Part shown: positions 1 to 11,456 of the stretch, one piece after another
Layout of the letters: the number at the start of each line of letters is the position of its first letter
Numbering within the stretch: the stretch's first letter is position 1
Source: Heliocybe sulcata
Lineage: Eukaryota > Basidiomycota > Agaricomycetes > Gloeophyllales > Gloeophyllaceae
DNA: 64,000 nt
Reading direction: 5' to 3'
NCBI GenBank assembly: GCA_004369045.1
Contig: ML213524.1
Location: forward strand, 331,667-395,666
Position numbers and translations under genes: made by a program
The notes under the pieces: model-generated
Seen by the model: the letters and a program-made list of their open reading frames with translations, nothing else
Told to the model about the DNA's origin: nothing
Databases searched by the model: none

Positions 1-1087
1 CGCGCGTCTCGTGACACAACTTAAATGGCGCCTCCTCGAAGGGGGTGGGCAGGCTTACTACGAAATCGGCATCGCCGACTCCGGGGCGCTCATCGGGCTC
101 CCGCGCGTCCAGCTCGAGGCATCCATACAGACGCTCGAGGAAATGGCAGGTGAGATCGGCGCCAGTGTTATCGTCGTAAAAGAGATCGAGCTGGCGGGTA
201 GGGACCGCGAGCGCGCAAAGGAGCTGCAGGCCACTGCGGGTGTTTATGGGCGGCGGAATCGCAGGCGCAACAAGGGCCTAGCAGGCCTGGGTGCGGACGA
301 CTCGGCTGCTGCTACCACGACCGAGTCTGACGTGTCCACGACGGACACGACGGATAACGATCAGGAGGACGACGACGTTGCTGTAGTCGCTCCTGGCGCA
401 TATCACCCCGCGTTCGGTGTGCCCGCCCTCGACGACGCGCTTGCCCTCTTCTCCATGGACCCTGAGCCCGACGTCTCTGACATGGGCGCTGAAGCGGACG
501 TCGAGCCCGACATCGCCTCCCACGCTGCCATCGACCTCGAGATCGCCGCCGTGTACAAGCCCCGGCCCATCCGCCGGCGGGCGCACACTGACGCGGTCGC
601 GCACGGGAAGCGCGGGCACGGGCAGAAGGCGAAGAAGATTCTGCCGTCGTCCGTGGAGGCGCTCAAGGGCATCAAGACCGCGCAGGAGATCAAGGACGCG
701 AAGGAGGCAAAGGCGGCGAAGCGCCAGGCCGCGCGCGACCGCAAGCGGGCGGATAAGCAGAGGGTGCTTGCGGAGCCGGATTATTTTTCGGGCACGCCTC
801 TTTCTGCGTTGGAGGACCAGATGCGCGAGTCGGGGGAGAAAGCGGGCGTTGATGAGCTTTCGTGTGAGTTCGCGTCGCTGCACGTTAACTCTCAGACGGT
901 TGAAGTGGCTGCTGAGTTGGGTGTTGTAGCCGTGACCGGGGCCATGGAGTGCAGTCCCGACGATGAAGTGCCCCCACCCACGGTCGACCAGAACGAACCT
1001 CGACTCATTGTTGAAGTTTTGGTCGTCCGCAAACTCTCGATAGAGGAAGCGTTCCTTGATTTCGGCGGATTTTCTCTTATACCTTGA
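1..1087 (+). CDS. GTPBP1-like N-terminal-module protein, 3' part
   Basis: The frame is already open at the left edge, so the true start lies outside the window; the first GTG at 11 is probably not a start. The opening residues (TQLKWRLLEGGGQAYYEIG, then a GLP...LEASIQTLEEMAGEIGASVIVVKE stretch) resemble the region in front of the GTPase domain in eukaryotic GTPBP1/GTPBP2. The last 25 residues (EVLVVRKLSIEEAFLDF) resemble the strand that leads into that GTPase domain, yet the protein stops there with no P-loop. Between them lies a low-complexity acidic stretch (about residues 95-180) and a very basic Lys/Arg/Ala stretch (about 180-260). The family link comes from remembered sequence patterns, not a search. 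A nucleotide-binding role should not be assumed because the G domain is absent. Stop TGA at 1085-1087. Confidence 0.62.
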   Translation, partial: ARLVTQLKWRLLEGGGQAYYEIGIADSGALIGLPRVQLEASIQTLEEMAGEIGASVIVVKEIELAGRDRERAKELQATAGVYGRRNRRRNKGLAGLGADDSAAATTTESDVSTTDTTDNDQEDDDVAVVAPGAYHPAFGVPALDDALALFSMDPEPDVSDMGAEADVEPDIASHAAIDLEIAAVYKPRPIRRRAHTDAVAHGKRGHGQKAKKILPSSVEALKGIKTAQEIKDAKEAKAAKRQAARDRKRADKQRVLAEPDYFSGTPLSALEDQMRESGEKAGVDELSCEFASLHVNSQTVEVAAELGVVAVTGAMECSPDDEVPPPTVDQNEPRLIVEVLVVRKLSIEEAFLDFGGFSLIP

Positions 1088-1582
1088 TGCGTAACAAGGG
1101 AACAACGATACTATAGATTATGATTTACCTGGGACATGCACGATTCATTTCCTCCTCTTGTATATATCTTCCACCTGTAATATATATGTATAGTATATCT
1201 CACCGCTCACCGTGCTCAGGATATGGAATGCAGCTCGCTCGTCGCTGGATTTACCCGGGATCACAGAAATATCCAGCTTTGGCAGAGGATGGTCTCCAGA
1301 CTTGGCAGCAACAGCAAGCGGAAAGGCCGAGATGCGCGGGCGGGATTGCGACGAGGGTCTCCGGAATATATGCTGTGGCATGACTTGAGGAGAAAGAAGA
1401 TGACCTCAGTTAACGTCGTAAATCCGACGCTGCAACAGGTCGATCTCTTTCGAAAAGGGAAGACAAGAGGATGTGAGGTAACGGCGCTGAAAGCACGGTT
1501 CTTAGGCATCATACAGCATCATCATGTGAATGTGGTCGTTGTATTTTTGACAGCTTGTCCGACGACCTACATCTTTGGTTCC
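1088..1582. other. Convergent intergenic space
   Basis: Holds the 3' flanks of the GTPBP1-like gene (+) and thiamine pyrophosphokinase (-). It has an AT-rich stretch with repeated TATA-type steps near 1155-1200. No conserved frame, repeat or RNA gene was recognised. Confidence 0.5.
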
Positions 1583-2646
1583 CTAGGCCAAATTGCGCAA
1601 CTCTGCGACCCACCAGATGGGCCTGGAGGTCTTCACCCATACCGTCGGTTCCTCCGGGACGAGGTGGTTTGATGTCGAGACGAGGCCGCCGAAAGACGAC
1701 TCTTGCTCGGCTGGTGGACGGATCAGTCAGTCAGTCAGGAAGGAAGGAACGGACGCGGGCGGTGCTCACTAAAGTTCCACCGCAGCCCCTTGGTGGACAG
1801 TATCGTCGAGTCCACGCCTACTGGGAGAAGGCCGCACGTCTGCCCCAGCACGGCGTGATTGATATGGATTAAGTGTTCTCCCTGCCGTGATATCAAAACC
1901 AGGCTTCGCCTCTGAAGGCTAAATGGGCCGCGCACCTCGTCCAGCACCCACCCGACGTTCTCGTCCGTGATCGCATACACCCGCTTCCTCGTCGTGCGCA
2001 GCTTGTGCAGGTAGTGGAGGGTGTGGATGGTCTGGTCGAGCCGGCCGGATAGGCCGCCGAGGAGGACGATGTCGTACTGTTCCTGCAGTGCAACCCGAGC
2101 GTGTCAGCGCTGGATTTGCCGGTATGAGAACGCGTCAAGGGAGAGGAGAGGTGCGGGGCTGACCTGGGCGCCTTCGGCTTGTTCTTTCTGTTCGATGCTG
2201 TGGATGCACTTCATAAGGTCTGTGGAGTATTGGTCCCCATCCTCAATGACGGTCACATTCTGCGCCGATGCGTGAGCACCAGAATGCGCGAGTAGAGTGA
2301 GTGCGGCGCACCTGGGACTCGTAATACTTCCTTACGTCGCTCCGTATTGAGTCCAAGTCGCCCTTGATAAGGTCTGGCAAGTAGCTGGCGATGGAATTAA
2401 CATGCCACTCGAGCAGCAGTCCTGCGCATATAACAACCTCTTGGGATCCTGACCCTCCGTAGAGCTCAGCAAGTCATACAGCCTATTACTCCCTCCGTCC
2501 GCACAACACCTCCACCGGCACGCATTCCAGACTCTGGATAAGAGAGGGAAAGAGAAAGGCTGGTTGAGAATGATCAGTGCGTATTTGCCTTTCGGTGCCC
2601 CCGCGCGGGATGGTGGGTCGAGGAAGGGAAGGGTCCACTGCGACAT
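1583..2646 (-). CDS. Thiamine pyrophosphokinase
   Basis: Transfers pyrophosphate from ATP to thiamine to make thiamine diphosphate, in the cytosol. Six exons join cleanly: 2438-2646, 2312-2384, 2164-2259, 1936-2082, 1770-1881 and 1583-1701, summing to 756 nt or 251 aa, the usual family length. Family motifs in order are ALIILNQPF at the N-terminus, CADGGSNRLYDLL, the acidic substrate-binding motif KGDLDSIRSDV, DQYSTDLMKCI, the glycine-rich VLLGGLSGRLDQT, YAITDENVGWVL, and the C-terminal thiamine-binding domain with INHAVLGQTCGLLPVG and GLRWN. The acidic and DGG motifs are all kept, so the enzyme looks functional. The five introns are 52-81 nt. The start is the first ATG of an open 5' exon. 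It converges with the GTPBP1-like gene. Confidence 0.95.
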
Positions 2647-2959
2647 GGGACCAGAATCGTCGAAGCTGACTTGCGGAAGGAGCAGAAGGCGGTCTGCCGC
2701 ACGTGCGTGATCGAGCCGAAAGAGGCAAGAAACGAAATGTTGTGCAGCTTCACGGAATTCCCTGCACGCATATCTTATGTCGTTTGTCCATAATATTGAC
2801 GAATGGCAGAGGAAAAAATTTCAGCTTAATCTTCGTTAACACTACGTATGAAGCAGACAGCGATAGAATACAGCAGCCCTAGAAGTCGAGCCGCGTCAAC
2901 GTCTGAATCGTGCCACTCCTTTGCTTGAAGGATTGAGACCATACTGGGTGAAGCACGCC

Positions 2960-3225
2960 GCTTCAATCAGTCAGACGACCCGCCACTTCTACCCTTCCTT
3001 TGAGTAATGTCCACACTCTCATCATCAGCGCTGCATCCGGCGTCCCCCACCTTCTGATCTACCAGCAGTGCCTTCATCGACGATCCCAGCAGCCTTGACT
3101 ACACTGTCCAAATTTTCTTGGGTAGAGAGGCTTGTATCTTTGTAGACAGAGTCGAGCGTGATTTGTACTTCAATCGGCCTTGTTGAGGCTCCATTGACAT
3201 TCTGGAGATATTCTGAGACTCGATA
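2960..3225 (-). pseudogene. Relic of the 3' end of the seven-helix gene at 14.7-16.3 kb
   Basis: On the minus strand this stretch reads NVNGASTRPIEVQITLDSVY and onward. It aligns with the C-terminal tail of the membrane protein encoded at 14668-16344, which reads NVNKTTTKPIEVHITLEPVY at the same place. The similarity continues through the stop codon and a few bases into the 3' flank. A small deletion in the Ser/Asp-rich stretch throws it out of frame compared with the intact copy, and the membrane-spanning exons are missing just upstream. It is therefore read as a broken, inverted copy of that gene's last exon, about 11 kb away. Confidence 0.72.
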
Positions 3226-3231
3226 CCCACG

Positions 3232-3732
3232 TCAGTACATGGCCTTGTTAAACAGACTCCGAAGAGCATTGGGAATACTCTTCTGACTTAACATCTGCAA
3301 CAGATATATCGCAGTCGTACCACGACGTCGTATCAGCTTAGACGGGTTCCATATGCACGAGTGCGCGAAAGTGACATGCCTGAGCATGAATCTTGTCGCA
3401 ACGACTTCGGATTTACTCGTCCATATGACGTAGTTTGCTATCTTCTGCGTCTTGCACAATCCGCAAAAAGTCAGGGGTACATTATAATTGCGAAGAAGCA
3501 CAGACCAAAACATATAGAGGACACCCGAAAAAACCATAGTCCGTCCTGCCTTCTCTACCTTTTCCCTCTCCGCATCCAGCATGAATACTAGTGTGCTGGG
3601 ACCGACGTCGGCGATGTCCGCGCGGAACTGTTGTCGCCTCATGACCCGCTCAAACTGCCAGTGCCGCATATCTTCGTGCATGAGCATGGGAACAATCAAG
3701 TGGGCAAATGTTCTTGCGTCCGTCATATGCAT
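3232..3732 (-). pseudogene. Unknown open frame, paired with the block at 12526-12960
   Basis: A 166-codon open frame with no recognised domain. Its first half (MLMHEDMRHWQFERVMRR, later MLDAEREKVEKAGR) is charged and helical-looking and matches plus-strand DNA at 12526-12700. A second short match (KTQKIANYVI versus RKIADYVI) lies after a stretch that looks like an intron, so the uninterrupted 166-codon reading is probably not the true gene structure. It sits directly 5' of the seven-helix tail relic on the same strand. Both were probably part of one duplicated accessory block. A live small gene cannot be excluded. Confidence 0.4.
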
Positions 3733-4440
3733 ACTACGTGGTTGACGTGAGCTCCAACGAGCGGAACAGCAACCATTCTAGAGAGCGGAATTCCACCATG
3801 ATCGTACTGCAGTCAACATAGCAAAGTTGCAGGAGCAGAGTCGACATCAAGAGGCCAAGGTATTTTGGCCGACGCGGTCACGCAGAGGGCGTGGCGAGCA
3901 TGACGCCACGCGTTGTTTACGCGTTGTGTGGCCGTGTGTGCGCTAAATATGCTTCCATTCCTGACTTTATTGGGTCCGGTGCCCACGAAACTAACGCCCC
4001 GTGTTGATGTTGGTTCGAGTTACCCTATGCGACTGGTGCAGCATAGATAGTCCCTTACCACTGGCAGCGAGCCAAGTGCTCACGTCTACTGGTTCAGGCG
4101 TAGCCGCCGTCTGCCCTCGCAGAGGCATCATTGCGAAATAACGAGGTACTATCCCTTACTGTTAGCCCCATTTGTTCGCTAACGCACTTGACTAGAATCT
4201 GTGCACACTCTTCGCTGGACAAGAGGTTTCCTACGACTGCAGTAACGCTCATCACGACTAGACGAGGTATATCCTGAAACAACCTTACTGTGATAAAGGC
4301 CCAAACAAATAACGAACTACGACATATAACGCCAAGCGACTGCCCCGCTATTCCAACAGCTGTAGAACTCAAACGACTTCACGACTGCATATCGCTACCT
4401 TTCTCGACTCACGCTTTTCCTCTGCTCACGACCAATTGCA
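3733..4440. other. Gene-poor spacer before the giant gene
   Basis: No supported gene. It holds a short palindrome near 3889-3911 (GCGTGGCG, a 7-nt loop, CGCCACGC) and a 92-codon minus-strand open frame at 4094-4372 with one hydrophobic stretch but no recognised relative. Its right end is presumably the promoter and 5' leader of the gene starting at 4441. Confidence 0.4.
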
Positions 4441-7400
4441 ATGACTATGCTGCGTAGCACTCTCCTTGCTCCGAATCCTGATCTTGATTTCTTCCGTGGC
4501 CGTCCTAGACCTCCTTCATCTACAACACCGCCACGACGTCCCCGTGCCCCCACTATCCGCCTTGAGAATGCAACACCAGTGGCGACAGAAGCCATTTTCC
4601 AGGGCGACACATCTTTCAATGGATCTATCATGTCCGTTCCCTCTCCTCTGGCTCCCCGCCATGAGAACGAGGCACCGCGTCGACGATTGATACCCAAGAA
4701 GTCGAGGCTCAGTCTCTTATCTGGCAGCATGAAGCCGAGGAACAGAGGGGACAGCCGATCCGATGCTGCTCAGCAGGGATCTGCTTCTGCCTGCGGAGAT
4801 GGCTTCGAGATATATGTTGACCCTATTGAGGACCCTGATCTGGGGGACATCGTCATGGTGAAGAAGAAGAAGTCGAGAGCGGGGCTCAACAGTATCTCGT
4901 GGGAGCCTGCCATGCTGGAAGACGTCACTAACACGGCTGAGGTTGCTCATGGGAGGAAAGAAAACGGAGAGAAGGATAAGTGGTGGAACCTTGGAAGAGG
5001 GAGTAGGGACTCCAAAGGCAAGCCGAATGCCAAAGGCATTGAGAATGTCAAGCCTCGATCCAAGAGTGGGTTTTCTGCTTCTCGTGTTATCTCGCCGACT
5101 AAGACAGTCTCGCAGCGCCCGAGCCAGCCCGACCTCTCACGTCGACCAGCACAGAGGCAAGAGTCCGGTCCCACTCACTGGACGTGGGAATCCTCCTTAA
5201 CTCGAGGACCGAGACGCACATCGCGGGTAGTATCTCTGGACTCCCTTCTCCGCATATACACAGAGCGCCTCCCCTGCACGGCTCTTGTCCTCCGGATGCT
5301 CCTACTCTGACATTCATGGCCCCTCAGGACGAAGTTGCCGCACCGAAGTCAGGCTCCATCGCGATTCGCGCAATGCGATCTATGCGGTCGATGGCGCGCG
5401 TAGGGAGCTGGGCGCAGTTGAAGAATCCAGAGAAGGACGAGTCGGTCGGGACAAAGCCACGTTCTATGACTCGCAAGTCGCTGGGTAGCATAGGAAGCTG
5501 GGCGGGGCTGAAGAATTCTGAGAACGACGAGTCTGTCGGCACTAGGCCGCCAGCTAGGAAGTCCTTGGGCAGTCTAGGTGGCTGGGCGGGACCGAAGAAC
5601 CTCGAGAAGGACGAGCCTGTCAGCATCAGGCCACAGTCTAGGAAGTCCTTGGGTAACCTCGCAGGCTGGGCAGGACTGACGAATGTGGAGAACGACGAGT
5701 CTGCTGGCACCCGGCCGCGATCCAGGAAGTCCTTGGGTAGCCTAGGAGGCTGGGCAGGACTGACGAATGTGGAGAAAGACGAGTCTATCAGCACCCGGCC
5801 GCGATCTAGGAAGTCGGTGAGCAGCTTAGGAGGCTGGGCGCAACCAAAGGGCGCGGATAGGGAGGATCCTGCCAGCACCAAGACCGAGTCCACGGAGGAA
5901 AAGGGAATTGATACGAAGCCTGAAAGGAAGAAAAGGAAGAAGAAGGCGAAGGCGAAGGCGCAGAAGGCTGAGAAGACGGAGGCGAAAGAAGAAACGCAGC
6001 GTCCTGTAAAAACGTCCAACAGCAGCTGGGAGATGGGCGTCTCAAGTGCCGCTCCTGGCACGGTGCCTACTCTCGAGAAGAAGCAGAGCATCCTTGGCCT
6101 CGGGTGGCAAGCGACGAAGAGACTTGGGATGGCCAGGTCCAACTCTTCCTCTGTGTCTATCGTTGCGGACCAAGGCCCGAGCCGTCCTTCCGTCAGATCT
6201 TCTTTGGACCTGAGCACCATCGCTCGCATCCGCTCAGCGTCCACAATGTCCAATGGATCCTCCCTAAGACCTCAGTCAACATCTTCTTCCAGGGCTGGTA
6301 AATCATCGTCGGGCTCCGTGTCTTCTGTGAGGTGGGACGAGCCTGCACTGGAGACAGTGAAGGAAATGGCAAAGAAAGAGAGAACGATCAAACGCCAGGC
6401 GTCTACTATCTTCAAGGAGCAAGTGCGCAAAATTAGCGGGCGCAGTGACAAGGAGAGTCGCAAGAGCTCCGCGTCCCGGAAGCGCACGCCCGCGAGGGAG
6501 TTATTCCAGGAGACACTGCCCGAGGCGCATGAGGTCCGCGAAGATCCGCCGTCGAAGCCCACTGCGCTCAAGAAGCGTGTGTTGACTCTGGAGGGAGCAA
6601 CTGAAGAAGGTCATTATGATGCGCACGAGAGCTCAGAGACGCCTGTCAAGGTTGCGCGGCCCAGGCATGCAAGGCCTATGTCTGAGCAGCTTCCCGGGCA
6701 CATGAAGCGGTCAAGACCGACCGCGGTATGTGAGGACAGTGACGGTGAGTAAAGTACCTGTCCGCTGCCTATATTACCCGTGCTTACCTCGAGCTCATAT
6801 AGGCTACATCTCTGCCTTAGATGCCGCGACGAATGATCTGGCTTCCCTGGTTGACCGGTTGGATCTCGAAGCCACGCCAAAGAGTATCAACGCTTCGTCG
6901 CTGAAGCAGAAGGCTAGCTGGTCCGCCCTGCCTCGTTGGAAAGGACCGCGAGAAGACGATAGTTCTGTCAAGAAGCAGGCGAGGGCGAGTGACCAATCGA
7001 AGGAGCATCAATCCCGGCATAATGTGTCCTCTACGGGATCCATTCGACTCGGACCTTACGCGCAGTCGAGAGGCCGATCGTCTATCCCGGTGGCCACGCA
7101 CCACCATGGCGTTGCGAAGCAGATAGCACCTTGGCCCATTTCTCCCACAAGGTCGAGGGAGCGGGGTCAAGCGGTTGCTGAGAACGAGAATGTCCTTGCT
7201 ACGGTAACTGTTCGGCGTACTCACAAGCGGAAGCAGTGGGAGATCCCTGCGCCTGCGCCAAATCCTCCTGTTTTCCAGCCTCTTCGTCCGTCTCGTCCCA
7301 GGGTTACAACGCGAGTTGCCGCAGCTAGTGAAGATGACGACTCGTCCCCTGAAATGGCACGCAGGCTTCTCGCGCGAGAGGAGTCTGTCCATATCTCTGG

Positions 7401-10400
7401 GCTGGCTTTGGGCTCGAGCCCGTCCCAGCCCAGTAGCGCCGAAACCTGTAACGATGACAAGGACGGGTGGCCCACTCCTGTCTTTCGAAGACCCTCGACG
7501 CACCAACTCGCGGAGCACCTCAGGGACAGTATACTTATTCCTCGAGAGGCACGCCGAGGTCTTGGACTCACTGGTACCATGGGAGCTTCTACTTTCACTG
7601 CAGATGAGAACATAGACCCTGATGACCCTGATTCCGACATCCCAGATGAATTGCAAGCCATCCTTGCGGGTCAATCCGACAGCGATGGTGACACTATATC
7701 ATTCCGGGTGAACGTCTCTGAGGACTTGCCTCCTTCTCCAGGGTCTCCGCCTACCAGTCCCCTGCCGGAGCCTTCCCCGGACGTGTCATTGGATGATCGA
7801 CAGAAGGTTCCCGTCTTCCGTGCTCTACTCAATGATGAACATGGCAATGAGATAGACATCGACGAAGACTGCCTGCCCTCTCCCTCGGAAGATGATACGC
7901 AGCAGTCATTCGACTTTACGGGCGAGCTTCGGATGCTGAGGGAATCTGGCGGTTGTGATCAAGCCAGCTTCATTGAGGAGCTCGAGAATGCCTTCCGTAC
8001 TTCTGCCCGGTTTGACCTGCAGTACGGTTTCGATGGATCTGATGACTTTACGGATGCTGCGGTCAGCTCCGCCACGGAGGCTGTCTCTCAGCGTACTGTC
8101 GAAGATGAGGTGGTGGAGGAGTCCGCAATTGCGAGCAGCTACGCTGGGAGTTCAGCGCCCTCCGACGACTGGCTAACACGAAAACCTCCTGTCACTGCCA
8201 TCAACGAGGTTCCGGGAACAAAGTACGATGACCCTGAATCCATGCGCTCGCGACCTTCCTATGGCAAATTGAACAGGGAGTTCAAGTTTGGTGGACCGCC
8301 CTCGGCCGAGTTTCCCTCTATTCCCAGGCCATTCGCCGCTGAGGAGAAGCCTCTGACACTATCAGACATAATCCCGCCGGCGTCTCTTGCCCGCGCTCTC
8401 TCCAGTGGTTCTCGCGCAGAGAGAGATAGCTCAGTGCTGAAGGCAATCTATACTGACTCGGAGTTTAGCCATGCTCAGTCGCCTCCGTTCCGTCTTCGCT
8501 CCGGTTCCTCCGATTCCGGCTCAAAGCAACGCGCTCGCGACGAGGCACTTTGCAAGCTGACGGGTGTCCACTCAAATCAGCCATCCGCAGTTAGCGTCCG
8601 TCGGTTGGAGTCCTTTGACGAGGTTAGGCGAAGATTCGAATACAATTCGAATCGCCCAACTTTCTATCCTCCGCCGCAAGCTACGTACAGGCGCGGAGAT
8701 GCCCCAGAGATCTCTCGGTTCAGTGTCACCTCTGCCTCATCTCGCGGAGTAGACGGCGACTCTGGTTTCAAGGATGACTCTGATCAATGGCTACACGGCA
8801 GGACTAAGTTCGATGACGCGTCATCCATGTCGTTGTCTGTTGATGACACATTCTCGTTTTTGAAGCACGAACCTCAGCATATACGTAGGCGGCTCGATAG
8901 TAATGCTTCGAGCTTCTATTTCCGGGCAGCTCGCAACTCACAGGTCCTTGAACAACGTCGAAGGCGCCCCGAGTCCGTCATCTCAGTTGCCTCTGCCGGA
9001 CCTGCTGTCACTATCTATAGCCGAGGTCCTACAGGCTACAATCGTCGGAGTCTCGGAACCTGCACAAGCGGCAGCTCTGTCGTCGAAGACTATGCGATGT
9101 ACGGTGCTAACAGTGCAAGAGCGAGTTGGGCGAGCCATCAATATAATCCATCTGTGGATTCGTTTTCTAGCGATTTTTCTCCTGCGCGCCTAGGTCGCCC
9201 CGGCCTTGGGGACAAGATGTTCGGGTCAGGAGACGACTACTGCATGCGCCTCCCAGCATATCCTCCTGCAAGTGGAGGGAGCAAAGACGGTGAACGTCGC
9301 TCGTCTTATGACTACTCTACGTCGGACCATGATCGTAGGTCCTCTATGCAGAACTCCCTTTTCGATAAATCGGGCTACGGCACGAGTATCTCATCGGAGT
9401 CCCTTTTCGGCCGCCGCTTCTCGCATCCTCTGGGGAGAAGCCTTCCTCCTGATGAACATTTCCGACCGGTCTCTCTGTATAGTCAAAGGAGTATTCATAG
9501 CCTTGGAAAGGAAGATGACACTATGATTTCGGTGAGCAGCGTTCTGAGAGTTGCTGCTGTGGTCCCAACTCAAAACAAATGAATTATTTTGTAGATGCTC
9601 GGCGGCGGGCGCGTGCGTCGGCGTTCCATGGGGTCCGTGGTAGAGGCGTCTCCTTGTGTGGTGTTCAGCAAGAGGAAACAAAGAGAGCTTGATCACCACC
9701 ATCCTGTTTTGCCAATTCATCCAGTTGAATGGGAAGTATCACAAAGGGTTTTGGTGGCTTCCCCGTCGTCCAGCCACTTTGATAACCAGATGGGGGAAGC
9801 GATTCCTGGTTCGCCGGTCAGACGAAGTCTTGAAGAAAATCCTCTCACTGTTGAAGGAGCAGAGCGCGCTACTGGATGTGAGTCTACAGCCTTCCTCTGT
9901 GATATGCGCAATTAACCTCCCGAAAGCCTGGGTTAGCCCCTCCGGCTCTGCTCCAGGGTCTCGCCCTCGTTCCGGGACTGTCGGAAGCTCAGACGCTGGC
10001 ACACCTTCCTTGTCGTCTGATGGGTCTTCTCAATCAGGCGGCTCTCCTTCCAGCATCGACGTGTCGCACCTTGACGCTTTACTGTCAGATGCTACCGAGC
10101 CTACGCCCGACGTACGAGCGAGGGCCAGGTGCGCGGGTCATCGCCGCCTGTCTCAGGCCCGGGTCTCTCGCCATTCGATGTACTCGGTATACGAAACCAT
10201 CGAAGAGGAGTTCTCGAGTGGCTCCGACCCTTCTTCGTCGGGCGCGCCAAACTCGTTCCCTTCGGACTCTGTATTGGTTGTCGACCAGGACGTAGAGACT
10301 GCAGAACTGGATGCCGAGGGCGGCACGGTTATCTTGCGGAGGTACTACACTCTCCAGGAGGAAGCTGAGGAAACAGTGGAAGAGAGCAAGCGCGTGTGGA

Positions 10401-10897
10401 TCGACACGCCGTTCTCGCTCTTCGCGCTACAATGTGAGTCTGGGTGTGCGTACTGGATGACTGTGATTGAATTGTTTGATTCGATAGCGTTCGAGCCACC
10501 TCGACACGGCGAGGGTATGAAGGCGTTCCTCGAGCATTCTCGGGTGAGCCACGGTCCGCTGCCTTCTGAGCTCCGGGCGCGTCGCATCCGGTCGCGCGCG
10601 AACTCCAGGCCGTCACCTTACCCGCGCAGCGATGTGTCGCTGTCTCCTGACCAGATCGTGATATCTCGTGAGAGCGTGCGCCCGTCCGTGCTTCGAGATG
10701 GCTCCGGCCGTTCCAACGCCGCGGCCTCGCCTGGGGCGGGAGCGACGAAGGTGGCCGACAGATCGCGAGGAGAGCAGCTGCGTGCGCGCCGTAGGGGAGA
10801 TAAGGAGAATGTGTTTGGGACTGACGATTTCGTGATCAGGCAAGTCGTACGAGGTGATGGGGAGAGGCTCTGTATTGACGTATTATATTCTGGGTAG
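4441..10897 (+). CDS. Giant intrinsically disordered Ser-rich protein with internal repeats
   Basis: I do not recognise a domain family. Six exons (4441-5183, 5231-6744, 6803-9531, 9595-9877, 9927-10433, 10488-10897) sum to 6,186 nt or 2,061 aa, with five introns of 47-63 nt. The protein is almost wholly low complexity: Ser, Pro, Arg and acidic runs with many SP and RxxS sites. An array of 29-residue repeats encoded at about 5398-5860 is followed by a Lys/Glu-rich stretch. The C-terminal third has the only ordered-looking segments: a regular helix (YYTLQEEAEETVEESKRVW), then IDTPFSLFALQSFEPPRH and EGMKAFLEHS, which look like a conserved terminal module. There is no signal peptide and no obvious membrane helix, so the protein is probably intracellular. 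A scaffold or cell-cycle/cytoskeleton phosphoprotein would fit the composition, but that is inference only. Confidence 0.8.
5398..5860 (+). repeat. Six-unit in-frame coding repeat, about 87 bp per unit
   Basis: Inside exon 2 of the giant gene, six units encode variants of a 29-residue unit built around a GGWAGLTN core, a KDES step, a TRPRSRKS step and a serine turn. Units 3-5 are closest to each other and the outer units (with WAQ in place of WAG) are more diverged, as expected from repeated unequal exchange in the centre. The aromatic Trp and the basic RPRSRKS step are the invariant positions. Confidence 0.88.
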
Positions 10898-11456
10898 TGC
10901 CCCGCAAGGTCTGAGGATCAACCGCCCGCGTCCGCGCGGTCGGCCGAGTGGGCCTCGTCTGGTCTGAAGAAGTTTCGGTAATGCTATGCTTAACCATCTA
11001 TGCTCACCCATCTATGCCAGTCCTCTCTATCTCAGTCTCAATTCCAATCCACATCAACGTCAACCTCGTACATATGCATCTTGTCTCGATATCGCTCATA
11101 TTGTCCCATACGGCATCCGACTCGCATGAGCAAACCCACCCATCGCATCCACTCATATCCGCACGCACTGTTGTTTGTACCACTCTGACCTTGTATCCTT
11201 TGCTTTGCTAGTCGCTTTGCCGCTTGTCTGCTTTCTATCGCGTAAAACCAGATCGTCCTTGTCGTAGTTCACTGTGGTGTACTTGTTTGTAGGTTAGTGT
11301 GTACCTTGCGTGCCTTGCTTTTGTTCCTTCGTTGGCACGCGTAGAGGTTAAATGATATATCTATGATTGCATGAAGAGGGTTGCGGTCAAAGACCATAAT
11401 GATAATATAATGCACGACAACATGGTAGTGCATATACATGACGACGGGCGACAATG
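10898..11456. other. Convergent intergenic space
   Basis: Lies between the stop codons of the giant gene (+) and the nucleolar-type gene (-). Pyrimidine-rich stretches at 11020-11170 look like 3' UTR. No gene or RNA was recognised. Confidence 0.5.

Noticed and set aside
4094-4372. 92-codon minus-strand frame with a hydrophobic segment
   Set aside because: No similarity, no flanking exons and only one weak hydrophobic stretch; chance is more likely than a gene.
5324-6253. 309-codon open frame on the minus strand
   Set aside because: It is the mirror of the repeat array and Lys/Glu-rich part of the giant gene. Repetitive, GC-biased coding DNA often opens antisense frames, and this one has no motif of its own.
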